Source: Phytophthora quininea (taxonomy: Eukaryota > Oomycota > Peronosporomycetes > Peronosporales > Peronosporaceae). From it: 64,000 bases of DNA. The position numbers and the translations under genes were made by a program. Of this stretch, positions 37,138 to 48,626 are shown piece by piece; position 1 is the stretch's first letter; the number at the start of each line of letters is the position of its first letter. The notes beneath the pieces were generated by a model that did no database searches, was not told the DNA's origin, and saw nothing but the letters and a program-made list of their open reading frames with translations. The stretch lies in assembly GCA_011947345.1 (NCBI GenBank), contig JAAVTG010001003.1:1302001-1366000 (forward strand). The letters are read 5' to 3'.

Positions 37138-38200
37138 TCAAATGGCAGGCGGATAAAAGACTCGAGCAGCAAGGCACAAGACGCACAGGCCTGAGTCGCT
37201 CGCGTCCATGAACAGTTGGACGTCGGATTCGAGTGTGTCTGCTGAAATGCTGGTCGAGACGCCGTTGGCACCGCCGTAGCACAGAAGAGACTCGATCCAG
37301 TGAAGATCTTGAATCACATCATTGCTGATATTGATGTTGCTAAATCGAGGGCAGGTATGCCACAGGCGCAAGCATTCGTGTTGCTGCAGATACCTATGCA
37401 TATCTCAGTGAGCCCAGGTTTCTGAGCTGGAGGCGAGATGCATACCGTGTAATTGTCATCTCGGCAATCCTGCGTAGAGCTTATTCTACATTTTCGGGGG
37501 AAGGGGAGGGGGTATTGACAACGTGCGAAGCTGAGTATCCCTTGTTAGACCCAGTGCATTGAGGTGTGTAGACCAATGTGCAAACTTCTTTTCATTCATG
37601 GCTTCGGGTCCAGCACTGCAAGTATGCTAAATCGTAGAAATTTTTCGGCTAGTTGAGGTCAATTTCCACAGTCCGCTTCGACGAGGATATGGTCATCGTC
37701 CCACACGAACGAGAAAAACGGACCAAAGTCGGTGTCATCTGGGTCAGCGAGTTGGGACTTTCACGTGCGACTAGAAAGGAAAATCCTCCACCAAAGGTTC
37801 CGTAGTGGGCTGGAGATCGTGTCCACCCGAATGGTAGAGCCCCTGTCTATGACTGCCAGGTCCTGGTATGAACCTGAAAGGTGCTCTGCAAACTCAGCCG
37901 CTACGTGAATTATCCGGAACGTGCTTTTACATCGCCTTTTAGTAGTTTGACGGGAGATCTGGATGTTGCATTGAAGTTCCTCAATGCGAAAGGTAATTCG
38001 TAGAACAGGTTCATAATCTAACTCCGGCAGATCGGTTTGTCACGACGTAGCATTGATCGAAGACCCACCTGGGTAGGAGAGATCGAGGATCTATCGGGTT
38101 TCATCTGTCATTTCGATCCCCTTCTTCGTCACCAAGCCGAAGGGGCTGAACTGAAATTCGGACCTCATGCGCGCAGAGAGTAGATCGAGAACTAAATAGG
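37138..38200 (-). mobile_element. DIRS-type reverse transcriptase and RNase H relic
   Basis: Reading the minus strand through shifts, the RT palm shows FVWDDDHILVEADCGN, where other DIRS have YDWVDDHVLVEPDCG. Then follow ILAVLDPKPMNEKKFAHWSTHLNALGL and the RNase H region DLHWIESLLCYGGANGVS with DVQLFMDASDSGLCVL. Several stops occur (for example near 37,740), so it is inactive. With the recombinase parts it defines one old DIRS element running from about 38,200 or beyond down to 34,332. Confidence 0.65.
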
Positions 38201-39744
38201 TTCCTGCCGTTTGACTTTTAGCGATATAGTGTTCCAGCGGTATATTGAGGTCGTTTACACTCTTGTGGTTGCCTTGGATCTACGGGTTGATGTGATACTT
38301 CAGGAGTTGCAGCGTAACTACCAGCTTGCGGTGTTGGTAGCCGAGAAGAAGAATATCCAGCATACTGGGTCCAGGGATTTGTTCGAGCGTGGGTTGAGAA
38401 CGGACACGTTTCGACAAAGCGCAACGGTATCGACCAGGAATATCTGCGTTGGACCCACTAATCCCGACAGCTATGCCGCTAATTCTCAGTCAATTAACGA
38501 ACTTGAGAACAAGCTGCGCGATAGCATATGAGCGCGTGGACGAAGACCCGCATTGTGGAAAGCGATAATTAACTGGGTGCAGCGGTTTATTTCGTGTCGA
38601 CGACGCTTGACACGAAGTCAATATTTTTGCCACGTGTACGGTGTCTAGAGCATCTCGGAACGGATGGCCTCGCGGTCACAGGCGGTTAGCTTGTGTTCGT
38701 ACGGGCGTGATCGCGACGTTGGTAGGGCTATTTGTCCGGATAGTTGTTAAACGAGCTTGTGGGGTTATCGCGGATTTTGGTAGATTCTGAACGGACGGAC
38801 AAGAAGCCACGGCCCGACTTGACGGAAATAAAGACGAATTACATCGAAGCGGCAGATTTCTCTGGCAAAATTCATCGTACAGCCCTCTCAAGTGCTTCGT
38901 AATGTGCACATTGACTATTTTCAGGAGCTTACTGGGGATGAAGCGAACGTGATTGGGGAAACTGGATCGCCATTCGAGTTTTGAAGAGCATCCCTTCTTT
39001 GACAGGTACTTCATACACACGGAGAGCCGTCCTCGCCGAGGTAGCGCTTCGACAACTTCAATTGGTGTTTTTCGACCCGGGAGGGCTTGGTCCGTCCGGC
39101 CAGCAGGTTCTCGCTATGTGTCGGCAGGTTGGCCAGAAAGGAAACCGTCTCGGACTAGATGATGTATAGAACGCTTTGAAGGTCGAGACCCTGCAGTGAT
39201 AGCTTGTTGCTGATCGTCGAACGTGAACACGTGGTCTTGCGGGAGTAGTACTCAAGTCTTCAAAGACTCGATCGAACCAAAATATTTGCCTTCATGCACA
39301 CAGTCCGTTAATCACACTAGAAAGAACGTGTGTTTGGACTTCTTTGTGTACTAGGGTTCTCACAACGGCGCCGCCAGACCACTACCCTATAAATGTATCA
39401 GTTCCAATAAATATTGCTACTCTTTTAGAATCTTTGCGGCTCAAGCGGCGCGTTTCCTCAACGGACGCCTTTCAAATAAAGTTTATCGAGGTGACATACA
39501 TGCAGCAGATAAGATGTGGCATTTAACAGGTATATGGCGGCTTGTCTCAAAAGGCCGCAACCATAACTAGCTTACAAGCAATTCCTATGTCCCATTGATA
39601 TTGTCCGTGTTTAAAGCCATAATAAGATTTGAGCAATTTATCAGCAATATACCTGTCATTTTGCGCCAGACACCATGAACGGGCAAGATCTTCCCAATCC
39701 CACCACTTGCGAATTTGAACACTCCTCAGCAATACCATCTTCCC
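38201..39744. other. unassigned transposon-derived sequence
   Basis: Short open frames on both strands (such as 38,211-38,531 plus and 38,676-39,020 minus) lack recognisable domains. Their place upstream of the DIRS RT suggests gag-like or non-coding DIRS sequence to about 38,700. The remainder cannot be assigned. No RNA gene was seen. Confidence 0.3.
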
Positions 39745-41013
39745 ATGGACAGCGATGACGACACCGAGGACCTGCTCTGGATAAGTGCCGCTGTCATCAA
39801 GCACGAGGAGGACGTCAGCGAAGAGCGGTAACAGGTGCATCAGTTGCTGATGGACGAAGCGTGGCGGATCGCGATGAGGAGTCGTCATTATCTAACAGCA
39901 GAGTGATTGGATGGGCCGTGCGAGTCGGTGTGGATGGCGTTGTACCAGTTTGGTGACGACAAGGACTTCGTCAATGCACTAGTCTAACGCGCTACGATAT
40001 TACTGGTATTTATGATTCTTTTGCTACGCTAGCGCAACGCTTACCACAGGGTTGCTTTCCACCAGCAACTTTACTCCATCCCGACTACTTTTTCGCGGGG
40101 CCGTCCGCCAAAGCTGCGTTACTACCATCACGTGGTGGGACTTACCCTATGCTTCTACGTCGATTCAATGGAGAATAGTACACTCTGCAAGTTGTTTGGG
40201 GTGCCGCCAGTCATACAGTGTGCAAAGTGGAGGACGCGCTAACCTTGGCATTGAAACGGTACTCGCCTGCACGTATTGCGTGGCCGTCTCCAGCTCGACA
40301 AACACAGTTAGTAGAGGCTCGTTAGCTATAGCACGCGTTCGGCTTTATTGATGAGAAGAACTTGCGGGTAATAGGATCTTTAATCATCGCATTATGTACG
40401 TCAACACTCTTACAAACTTACATTGTTTTCTAGGTCATGCAGCCATCCAACGCAGGCATGCAAAACGCTATGTACAATGGATGGCTTCATTGTGTTTTTG
40501 TTACTGGTATTCTCTGCTTTGCAGCGGATGGCGGTATAATTTGGAGTAGACATAACCGCCCTGTGTCGTGGAACGACTCAGACACTTCGTTAGAACCTCG
40601 CATAAAGCTCCTGGATCCCAAGTTTTGTCCCAACTCCAGGATAAATGTGGTTGCGGACTCAGCTTTACCGTGCTCGACGGCGATGCCAGGGCGAATTTTG
40701 ACCCCGCTCAAGGACGGTGCTATCTATCGTGTTTTCCCATCGTTATCGAGCTCTGCAAGGACACTCCATAATTTCGGTGAGACAGGCAAACGTATTGGGA
40801 ATGGGGCCGATGAATCTACGGTCGTCTAAACTGCGTCCTACCGCACAATCCCTAGCGTCGCGGCGGCTGAATTTACAACATCTTTCGCTTGGCCAACTAG
40901 CGTGTTCGCACGGTTGGGATTTCCCAAATCCGTACGACCTTCAGCAGCGACATACAGATGCTGAACAGCGGTCGAATAGCAATGTGAAGGAATCTGTGCG
41001 GAGCATCGCGTAA
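39745..41013 (+). mobile_element. PIF/Harbinger transposase relic
   Basis: An ATG at 39745 opens MDSDDDTEDLLWISAAVIKHEED. Through stops the text continues with WRIAMRSRHYLT, GRPPKLRYYHHVVGLTLCFYV and SMENSTLCKLFGVPP. After an interrupted stretch come PSNAGMQNAMYNGWLHCVFVT, LCFAADGGIIWSRHNRPVSWNDSDTSLE and VVADSALPCSTAMPGRILTPLK. This is the DDE_Tnp_4 order of PIF/Harbinger transposases. At least four stops and two shifts are present, so it is dead. hAT-1 lies just downstream (its left duplication starts at 41,054). Confidence 0.7.
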
Positions 41014-41053
41014 AGCGTTTTTATGGGGGGCGGAGTCTAACATCGCGTGAAGA

Positions 41054-41061
41054 GCTACTCA
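41054..41061. repeat. left target-site duplication of hAT-1 (GCTACTCA)
   Basis: These eight bases are identical to 44,991-44,998. Eight-base duplications are the mark of hAT insertion. Confidence 0.92.
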
Positions 41062-41302
41062 TAGGGTTGGCAAAGCAAGCTGAGATATGCGATATAGTAA
41101 GATTAGATACCTGAATGGCAAGGTTATATTGAGTTTATGGAAGGATGCCATTCGAAAAATAACGCGGTGGCTTTCTAATCAATCGAAATATAATCTTGGC
41201 TTCAACCACTCACCCTCAGCACCTCGGGAATCTAGCGATCCACCACTTTACAATTCCACCACTAGTGCTGTTGTCGCCCCTTAGTTAATCTCACCCGCTG
41301 CA

Positions 41303-43374
41303 ATGCCGAAACCACGGCCCAAGATTTGGAAGCTGTTCGAGGAGACTGCCCCAAGAGTTAAAGGAAGCAAGGATCACCCTGACGCTCGGTGCGTTGCGTG
41401 TAAAACTGGCGTGAAGAACGCAATGCCGTCAGGGAACATGCTCCGACACGTTTTGGGCTGCAAATCGATTGATGAGGAGACCTTGTCAAGCTGGAAGCAG
41501 TATGAAGCCAACCTTCGACATGCTAAGGCAGAAAGCATGGTTACTCCCCTCAAAAGAACAAGAAATGAAAGGCTGACTCGATAACCAGGGAATTGTTTGC
41601 AAGTCCGTCTACTACACCTACCGCCTCCAGCAGACGAAGAACACCACGTTCTGCAGGAGGAGCACCTTCGCAAAGGCGGTCATCGAAGAAAAATGTATGG
41701 AGAACTTTTTGCGAGTCGCCATGGGATTCTATGCTACAGGAATTCCTTTCCGAGTTGTCGAGGATCCCATTTTTCGTGCGATGTTTGACTACGAGTTACC
41801 ATCGCGTCGTCAGCTATCTGGTTGCGTGTTGGATCACGTATTCGACTCTGAAAAGGCCCGTGTTGTGTCTGGGTTAAAAGATGCATCAGATTTGGCGATT
41901 GTGACTGACGGATGGACCAACAACAACGGTGACAGTATAGTTAATTTTGTACTTGTGAATCCTCGGTTTCCGTCGGTGTTCTGGAAGTCTATTAACACGG
42001 CAGCAAAAATGCATACTGGTGAATATATTGCCGACACGATATTGACGACGATTGCAGAGGTTGAGCAGATGGTTGGCCGTAAGATAATATCGTCCGTTGT
42101 CACGGACAATGCCCCAACAATGATGAAAGCATTGAAACTTGTCATGAAGAAACGCCCGGATATTGCTTGCGCTGGGTGCGCTGCACATGGAATGAACTTA
42201 GTGATGAAAGATATTCTGCAGCTGAATTACTTTAAAGACGTGATCACCAACGCAAAAACTCTGGCGCGGTTTTTCAGAGACCGTGCAGGATCGTGGTATC
42301 TCTTTCGTGAAATAATCTCAATTGAGGAAAAGTGGTGATAAGCGGCGTCGACTTTCACTTCCAGTTCCCACCCGCTGGTATACGCACGAGAAATGCATCG
42401 GAAATGTCGTTCATAATAAAGACATTATTGCTGCTCTTTTCTCCAGAAAAGATTTGCGAAAAAGGTATGAAGGTGCAGAACTTGATGAAGCAGATCGAAA
42501 TTTTAAGGATGATACCTTCTGGGAAAAATCTGAAGCAGCCCTCAAGCTACTTCAACCGGTCAATGCTTCGCTTGCTTCCTTTGAACGTGACGAGAGCAGC
42601 TTCTCCACTATCTTCAACAAGTTTGACACTCTACAAGCCCTTGACGTGTATGCAAAGCCGTTAGAAGGATGTACTAGTGCGGTGCAGAGCAATGTGATCG
42701 ACATCTTACGCCGCCGTCGCACTAAAATGTGTACACGAACTGCTGAAGTCGCTGCTTTCCTGGATCGAAACTTGATATTAGATGTCCTCGATGAAGATTC
42801 TACAAAGATGGTCGAGAAGGCCGCTGAACTTGCTGTCTCCATGGAAATCATACCAGCAGATGACAAAGATGGTTTCCACAAGGAGCTGCAGAAGTATGCC
42901 GCTGAAAAGGCCACCTGGAGCGAAAGTACAAAGAAGGAAAATGCTCGATTCACCCCGTTGAATTGGTGGATGCTGGTGCCAAAACGCTTTGTTTCCATAA
43001 AACCTTTTGCAACGCGCATTCTTGCTATTCCAACATCTTCTGCTTCCAGCGAGCGAAACTGGAGCATCCATGGATTTATCCACACGAAGACTCGCAATCG
43101 GCTTTCTCCAGAGCGGGTAAATAAGCTGGTATTCATTTACTGCAACATGGGGAAGACTAGTGAACTCAATCACATAATATACCAGCTATTCCCAGAGGCG
43201 TGCGATGGCAGCGACTCGAGTGACGACGAAGACGAATGCGCACCAGTCCATATACGCCCACCAACGGATACGATTCCAGTTCAAGCAGAAGCCCGAGGTG
43301 CAATCGCATCGCTGTTGTCCCCAATGCGATTACCGCGTCGACTGTGTCGACGTGTCCCCAGCACTATCTCGTAA
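41303..43374 (+). pseudogene. hAT-1 transposase, two frame breaks
   Basis: The ATG at 41303 leads to a BED zinc finger (RCVACKTGVKNAMPSGNMLRHVLGC). The catalytic region has VTDGWTNNNGDSIVNF with the first Asp, VVTDNAPTMMKA with the second, the CAAHGMNLVMKD CxxH box, PVPTRWYTHEKC, and the dimerisation end SSASSERNWSIHGFIHTKTRNRLS with the Glu. The frame shifts between 41,584 and 41,690 and again near 42,330. Removal of one base in the A run at about 42,329-42,332 would restore the second site. It may be a real pseudogene or an intact gene with sequence errors. Confidence 0.85.
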
Positions 43375-43377
43375 AGG

Positions 43378-44590
43378 TTGTACATTGGAAGGCACTTCGT
43401 TGTTTACGAACTCCGACAAGACGTCACAGCTAGCAGCATGTGCCGTTTTCCTGACAGCTCGTCGTCGTGTGTCAACCGGCCAGCACCACACCGTGTACCT
43501 GGATCTCTCGGACAGCTTGGAGTCGTGCAGCACCTTGTCCAAGGGCTCCATCGTCTAGCGGAAGTAGTCGCCGCGCGATCAGCATGTTGTGATCGCCGCC
43601 ATTCTTATCTTCGTCATCCTCACGATCGCCACCCGCTGTCCAAAATCCTCATCGGCCTCATGTCGGGAAGAGAGTGACGAAGTCGCGCGAGCTCATGAAG
43701 ATCCTGGGCGTCAGGGAGTCCAGCATCGTCGTCTCGTGGTTCATCACGTACGTCGTGATCCTGTTCGTGAGCTGCGTGCTGCAGACGCTGGCCGCCGTGA
43801 CCAAGCTCTTCCCCAACACGAACATCGTGCTGCTGTTTCTCTTCTTCCTCCTCTTCAGCCTCAGCGTCCTGGCCTTCGCGTTCATGATTAGCACCATGTT
43901 CTCCAAGTCGCGCACGGGCGTCTATGTCGGCTTCATCACCTTCTTTATCATGTACGGCGTGACCGGCGCGTACAGCGACTCATTGTTCGAGTCGTCCAAG
44001 AACGCGGCGTGCATCGTGACCCCGGTCGGCCTCGTCTTCGGAGTCGACTCGCTCTCGTCTTCCGAGACGTCGCACGAGGGCATCTCGTTCGCGACGGCGT
44101 CGGATCGGATCAACAACTTCCGCTTCTCCACGGCCCTGTGATACTTCGCGCTCGACACCATTGTGTACACGGTGCTCGGACTGTACTTCGTGAAGGCCAC
44201 CCCGAAGGAGTTCGGCACGCCCGATATTGGTATTTCCCGCTGCGTCCGTCGTACTGGAGGAGGTCTCGCAAGTTCGTGACGGTGGCGACCAACGCCGAGG
44301 AGAACAGATCTGCCATCGAAGTGGACGTGGGCCCCAACATCGAGCATGTCAGCGCTGATCTGCTAGACCAGGAGCGGTCGGGCGAGGCGCTGTCCGTGCA
44401 GGGTCTTCGGAAGGTGTTCCAGGTTCCCGGTGGCGGAAAGGAGGCGGTGAAGGGGCTGCACTTGAGCATGTACTCGAGTCAGATCACGTGCTTGCTCGGC
44501 CACAACGGAGCCGGCAAGACGACGCTGATCTCCATGCTCACGGGTACGACGCCGCCGACGGTGGCGGCGCCAAGTCGCCGTCGGCTGTAG
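43378..44590 (+). pseudogene. captured ABCA-type transporter fragment
   Basis: The part from about 43,680 encodes SRELMKILGVRESSIVVSWFITYV and several hydrophobic segments typical of the second half of an ABCA transmembrane domain. DTIVYTVLGLYFVK, PKEFGT and WYFPLRPSYW, the conserved end of that domain, follow after a stop at 44,139-44,141. The nucleotide-binding domain starts with the Walker A motif GHNGAGKTTLISMLTG (about 44,500-44,547). It stops at TPPT, with no Walker B or signature. The 5' part (43,378-43,670) is scrambled in frame. This is a piece of a gene, bounded on the left by the end of the transposase and on the right by the HSP70 piece. Confidence 0.75.
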
Positions 44591-44610
44591 GATCCTGTGC
44601 ACGTGGGTAA

Positions 44611-44820
44611 TCATGTCAGTCTGGCAGTGTTGCCCGCGAGCTTCGTGGCCTGGCGCTTTTGTTGAAATAGGCTAGCATGGACGATCTCCTCGGGCTGGAA
44701 TGGCTTGTGCATGCCCTTGAACTGCACTGTGATCTGCGGCTTATTACCGGGGCCTGACGTCAGCTGAATGGACGGCCTGACCACGACTCCGACGTCTGAA
44801 ATATCGCTTGCAGCGGGCAT
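44611..44820 (-). pseudogene. captured HSP70 fragment
   Basis: The minus strand encodes SGPGNKPQITVQFKGMHKPFQPEEI, which fits the part of the HSP70 ATPase domain that normally precedes EISSMVL. Residues before and after are degenerate. Only about 70 residues of a ~650-residue protein are present. It lies between the ABCA piece and the right end of hAT-1, in the opposite orientation. Confidence 0.65.
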
Positions 44821-44990
44821 GGCTGGTGGCGGAGTTGTGAGCTCTTGGTTGTCTCTTTATCTTAAGAATTCAATGCATTTTATTTTATCAATCGGTCGTG
44901 ATTATAACCTTGACATTCGAAAAAGCAGCTTGCTTTGAATGGAATTATATCATTGGCGTATCTAAACGTGCCATTGACTTGCCAGCCCTA

Positions 44991-44998
44991 GCTACTCA
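44991..44998. repeat. right target-site duplication of hAT-1 (GCTACTCA)
   Basis: An exact copy of 41,054-41,061, directly abutting the right terminal CCCTA. Confidence 0.92.
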
Positions 44999-45069
44999 TG
45001 AACCAACCTGTGTTTGTGTGGTGTTTCTCTTATAGTTATCTAAAGCGTTTTCGTTGTGGGGATTTAGCA

Positions 45070-46144
45070 GGTATTGCAGACGTTTCTGCATCCCTGGCGT
45101 GGCAAATTCCTCATGACATGGTGATCATCCTCGTTTGTCAACTTGCGCAAGATATTGTTTACTGTGGAATTTGTTAAACAGGCTATCTGGTATAATGCAA
45201 CGCTATGTATTAAGTGCCTCGTTGTGTCCTGCATGCTTCGTTCCTCATCCGAGTCCTGTAAACACCTTGGTTCATTGTGGCCGTCGTGGTTACGGAATTC
45301 GCCACGACGTCGCCCTCGTTCAACATCATGCTGCTTACGTAATCTACTGCTTCTTTGTTTGACCTCCAATTAAGAGCTGCATCTCCTGGGTTTGGGCGCG
45401 GGAATCCTCCCTGCCGCGACGAGCTCGTTTCTCCATTTCAGTTTTTATTAGCGTCGGTATTCCTCGGCTTTAGTCTTCTCAGCAAGCAGTCGCGCATATC
45501 TAGCAGCGACTTCATCTCGACTACGCTCGTCTTTTTCAGCACGGCGGATCTCCACTTTGCGCTAATTCTCCTCTATCACCATCACGTCGAAGAACCCCCA
45601 TTGTGCTAGCTGAGCTTTCAATGTTGCCAAGCTTCTTTTTCAGAGCGGCCGTGGTCTTTACAGCGCGAATGCGCTTCAACTTGGGGTAGCTAGCCTCGCG
45701 TTCTTCCTTTGTCTCTTCGTGGACATGCTTGACGCCAACCGCGTTGAGAAAAGCCAACCGATTGGGGCCACCCAGACGACTTGAGAAGTTGATAAAGTCT
45801 GGGTGACGCAAAGCCTCCTGTTTATCTCGGCTGTCTGATTCGAAGGCGCTGCAGCATTGAAACGACCAGCATCGCTTCTTGAACTTGAACTCGTGGTGGC
45901 AGCGCTGAACGTCTCAGGGCTCGCATCATTACCATGGTCTCCAACAAAGCTATCATCTAGCTCGAAGTCGAAATAAACGTCAGGCTCCATCATCTTTTCT
46001 ACGTCATCAGTCGTCGCCAGCGTCGTCATCCATCTCAACGACATCCACATTATCGTCGACAGCTTGCTTCAGTTCCTTGGCGCGCTTGATATGCGCCGGA
46101 ATTTCTGAAAGTTCCAGATCCCCGGGTTCAGAGAGTTTAACCAT
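45070..46144 (-). pseudogene. unrecognised acidic/coiled-coil protein gene, interrupted
   Basis: The ATG at 46144 opens MVKLSEPGDLELSEIPAHIK, an acidic N-terminus. After a shift near 46,030 the text continues as DDVEKMMEPDVYFDFELDDSFVG, a Ser/Ala-rich linker, and then RHPDFINFSSRLGGPNRLAFLNAVGV. It ends in a Lys/Arg/Glu coiled coil with stops near 45,580 and 45,430. I do not know the family. Charged coiled-coil tails of this sort also occur in the gene at 48,627-49,440, which may belong to the same multigene or transposon-linked group. Not likely functional as it stands. Confidence 0.4.
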
Positions 46145-46739
46145 CTACAGCAAAAATGTTTCTGACAGTAGACTTGAATTGTACTGGTAGATAAAGCGGC
46201 GGCATCAATCCGAAGCGGATGTGATTGGGCTTGCAGGTTGTCTGGTGGAGACGAAGTTGCGGCGGTGTGCTAGGAAAGGTTGCTTGGTGGGGGCTAAACA
46301 AAAGTGAAAGTGGGCGATCGGGTCATCCGTTCCTGGAGCGCCGAAAGCAGCCCTCCTCCACTGAACAGGCCGCCACCGCGCAAACGCATTCTGCTCCACA
46401 AAGATCTAAAGCGTTGGCGCCATTCCAAGCGCGCGAAATTTGCGCGTGCCCCACGTTGAATTCGACCTCGCTGTTGGCTTAGAGCAAAAATAAAGGTCGA
46501 TAACGTGCGGCTCTGGTGTGGCTGTACATGCAGTTGCTTTTCAACCTACCACAATCAACGCCATCACGAAAGATATTAGCAAAGCAAAATTCATTGATAT
46601 GTGTATTTTTTCAGCAACACCTCATGCATGGAATTACCTTGTCTTCCAACGCGCACCTTCATATCTTCTTTTTCATGATCATGGATCATGTTGATCTTGA
46701 ATGCTGCTGTGATGGTATTCATCTCCAAGCCGACAACGG

Positions 46740-47070
46740 TAAACGAACTAGAGATTGATTCTCCGTAGTCCACCGTGACTTCTTCGCCAGGGTAGATTGT
46801 TTGCGTTGCCACCACAAACACAGTCGTTGTGGGCACTAGCCACCTCGACGGATTATGCTACCCGAGCGCAAGAATGATTCACAAAGCGCACTAGACCTTC
46901 GAGGTGTTGCGCGTTGATGGCAACTCGAACGGGATGGCTCGATCTCTTCGGCCGCTGCGTCAGTACCAGGCGATATCCCTCGTTGCGCGGCTAGTTCGCG
47001 TGTGACGCTAAAGAGCTCCAGTTCGCCCAAATACTGGTCCAGAACTTCTTCACCCCCGATGTCTTAAGTC
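46740..47070 (-). pseudogene. SET-domain fragment
   Basis: Read across shifts, the minus strand shows YLGELELFS, then LVRFVNHSC, then VFVVATQTIYPGEEVTVDYGE. These are the start, the catalytic NHSC box and the GEExxxDYG box of a SET lysine methyltransferase domain. The NHSC box is in a different frame from both neighbours and a stop follows it. The substrate cannot be told. It is a short, dead fragment or badly damaged by sequence errors. Confidence 0.55.
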
Positions 47071-48626
47071 CCAACCACCATGACATATCTTATCAGACTC
47101 AATCAGGTCCTTTACGTGCGGGCAGCATTAATGTTGCAGTACAGCTGCATAAGAGAAATGCTGCAGGTTTCCACTCGATATGGCAAAGAGCAACCGCACC
47201 AACCAAAGTGACGGACCGACGGAAAGACAACCCCGAGCGAGTTGTATTGGTCCCGTGGATGGGCAACACAAAATGACCACCTACCCGGAACTAAATAACC
47301 CGCAGGACAAGGCGCACGTTGCGGGCGTGGGTGTACTGGCTCCGTCCTTGAGTGTATCAGGCCTCGAGGGTTCACCACCCGACGCAGAGATGGTGAGCTG
47401 CGACTCGTTCGCGGTATCGCATTCGACCCGGCAGCAGCACGATTTTCATGGCGTCCGTTGAGACGTACGCGTTTAGCGGCATCCGTGCCAGATGCAGGTT
47501 CGCGCGGCCTTGGCGGTGTTTCCAGGAGAACTGGTGAATATGACGTCGGACTTGCCGCGCGACGGGTGACAACACGCGACGGTGGAGAGTCGTTGACTTG
47601 GTCTTGCGCAGGCGGGGCGGGGCATTCATCACGCGATGGGAGACGCGTTTGTCATGGCGCGAGGGCGTCCCTAGTCACCGTCTCCGTGGAACTGGAGAAG
47701 GCGCTGGACTTGTTGTTTGCGTCGCATTCCTGGCGGCGGATATTCGGTGGTACATCCTCCTCATCGTTCGACGTGTTGCGCACGTCATCGACGCTGCCAA
47801 AACAGTGCTGAGTGGGTTTGCTCAACATGACCTGTTCATACACAACATGTCGCCCGACAGATCTCTCGACATGATGGAGAGAGCGTACTTGCAGCAGGCC
47901 GCACAGCTTCAGGACAATATGGGCTCTTCCCAGCACACCCAAGAGTGACCTTTAGCGTGCCACGAAATATATATGCAAGACATATGAGTTGGAGTGACGG
48001 TCGGCCTATTCTATACAAACACCAAGATATACACTTAAGATGGGTTTATCATGTAAAGCTAGGGGTAGGCGAGTTTATCGAGACGATTGATGGTCTCCCA
48101 AAACTATCATACAGGGGTGAGTATGTCCCCAACTATACGGCAGCAGTATGACAGGGTTTACTATTTGCATTATGGTTGTCGACAGCGTAGATCCAAAAGT
48201 AGGTAGCCATAGCTGACATGTCAAGTCTCATTATGTCCGGCTGCTATGATCGCTCTTACTTCTAGCTTGTATGGTAGATGACATTAAACTCGGGATATAG
48301 AGATGCTCACGTCTGTCAAATGTCGACGTGTTTTTCATTCTACCCCCTCCAAAAAAAAAAAAATGGAGTTCTTTGCTCTTCTCTCGACGGTTGCGATAGC
48401 GCACGGTCAATTTGGTATCCTCCAGCTCCTGCGTAAAAAAATCACGTCTTGGTTGTAGGAGCAGAGCTGAAGCAGCAGCTCAAGATTAGACACAAGTTGT
48501 CTGCTGCGTGTCTGGTACAGTCTGATGTTGCGCCCTGGACGGCGATCTGTTTGAGTGATTATTGAACGTACCTACCAAAACTTCTACGTTCAATTCTCGT
48601 CGCAATGAAGGTTTACCCTCAACAGA
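47071..48626. other. region of broken open frames, no assigned gene
   Basis: A plus-strand open frame at 47,598-47,948 ends SPDRSLDMMERAYLQQAAQLQDN and has a hydrophobic segment (ADIRWYILLIVRRVAHVI). A minus-strand frame lies at 47,632-47,372. Neither has a recognisable domain. A poly-A run of 13 lies near 48,351. No RNA gene was seen. Confidence 0.3.

Larger units (their letters stand above)
41062..44990 (+). mobile_element. hAT-1, complete 3.9-kb hAT element with captured host fragments
   Basis: The left end reads TAGGGTTGGCAA and the right end, on the other strand, TAGGGCTGGCAA: 11 of 12 bases match as terminal inverted repeats. Perfect 8-bp duplications flank both ends. Inside are a hAT transposase (41,303-43,374), an ABCA transporter fragment (43,378-44,590, same strand) and an HSP70 fragment (44,820-44,611, opposite strand). 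The host fragments lie inside the termini, so they were carried in with the element or gained by it; they are not neighbours of the insertion site. The transposase frame breaks twice. The short TIR mismatch suggests moderate age. Confidence 0.88.

Noticed and set aside
43200..44600. ABCA gene at its native locus disrupted by hAT-1
   Set aside because: The duplications and termini place the ABCA piece inside the element, not split around it; no upstream ABCA part is present left of 41,054.
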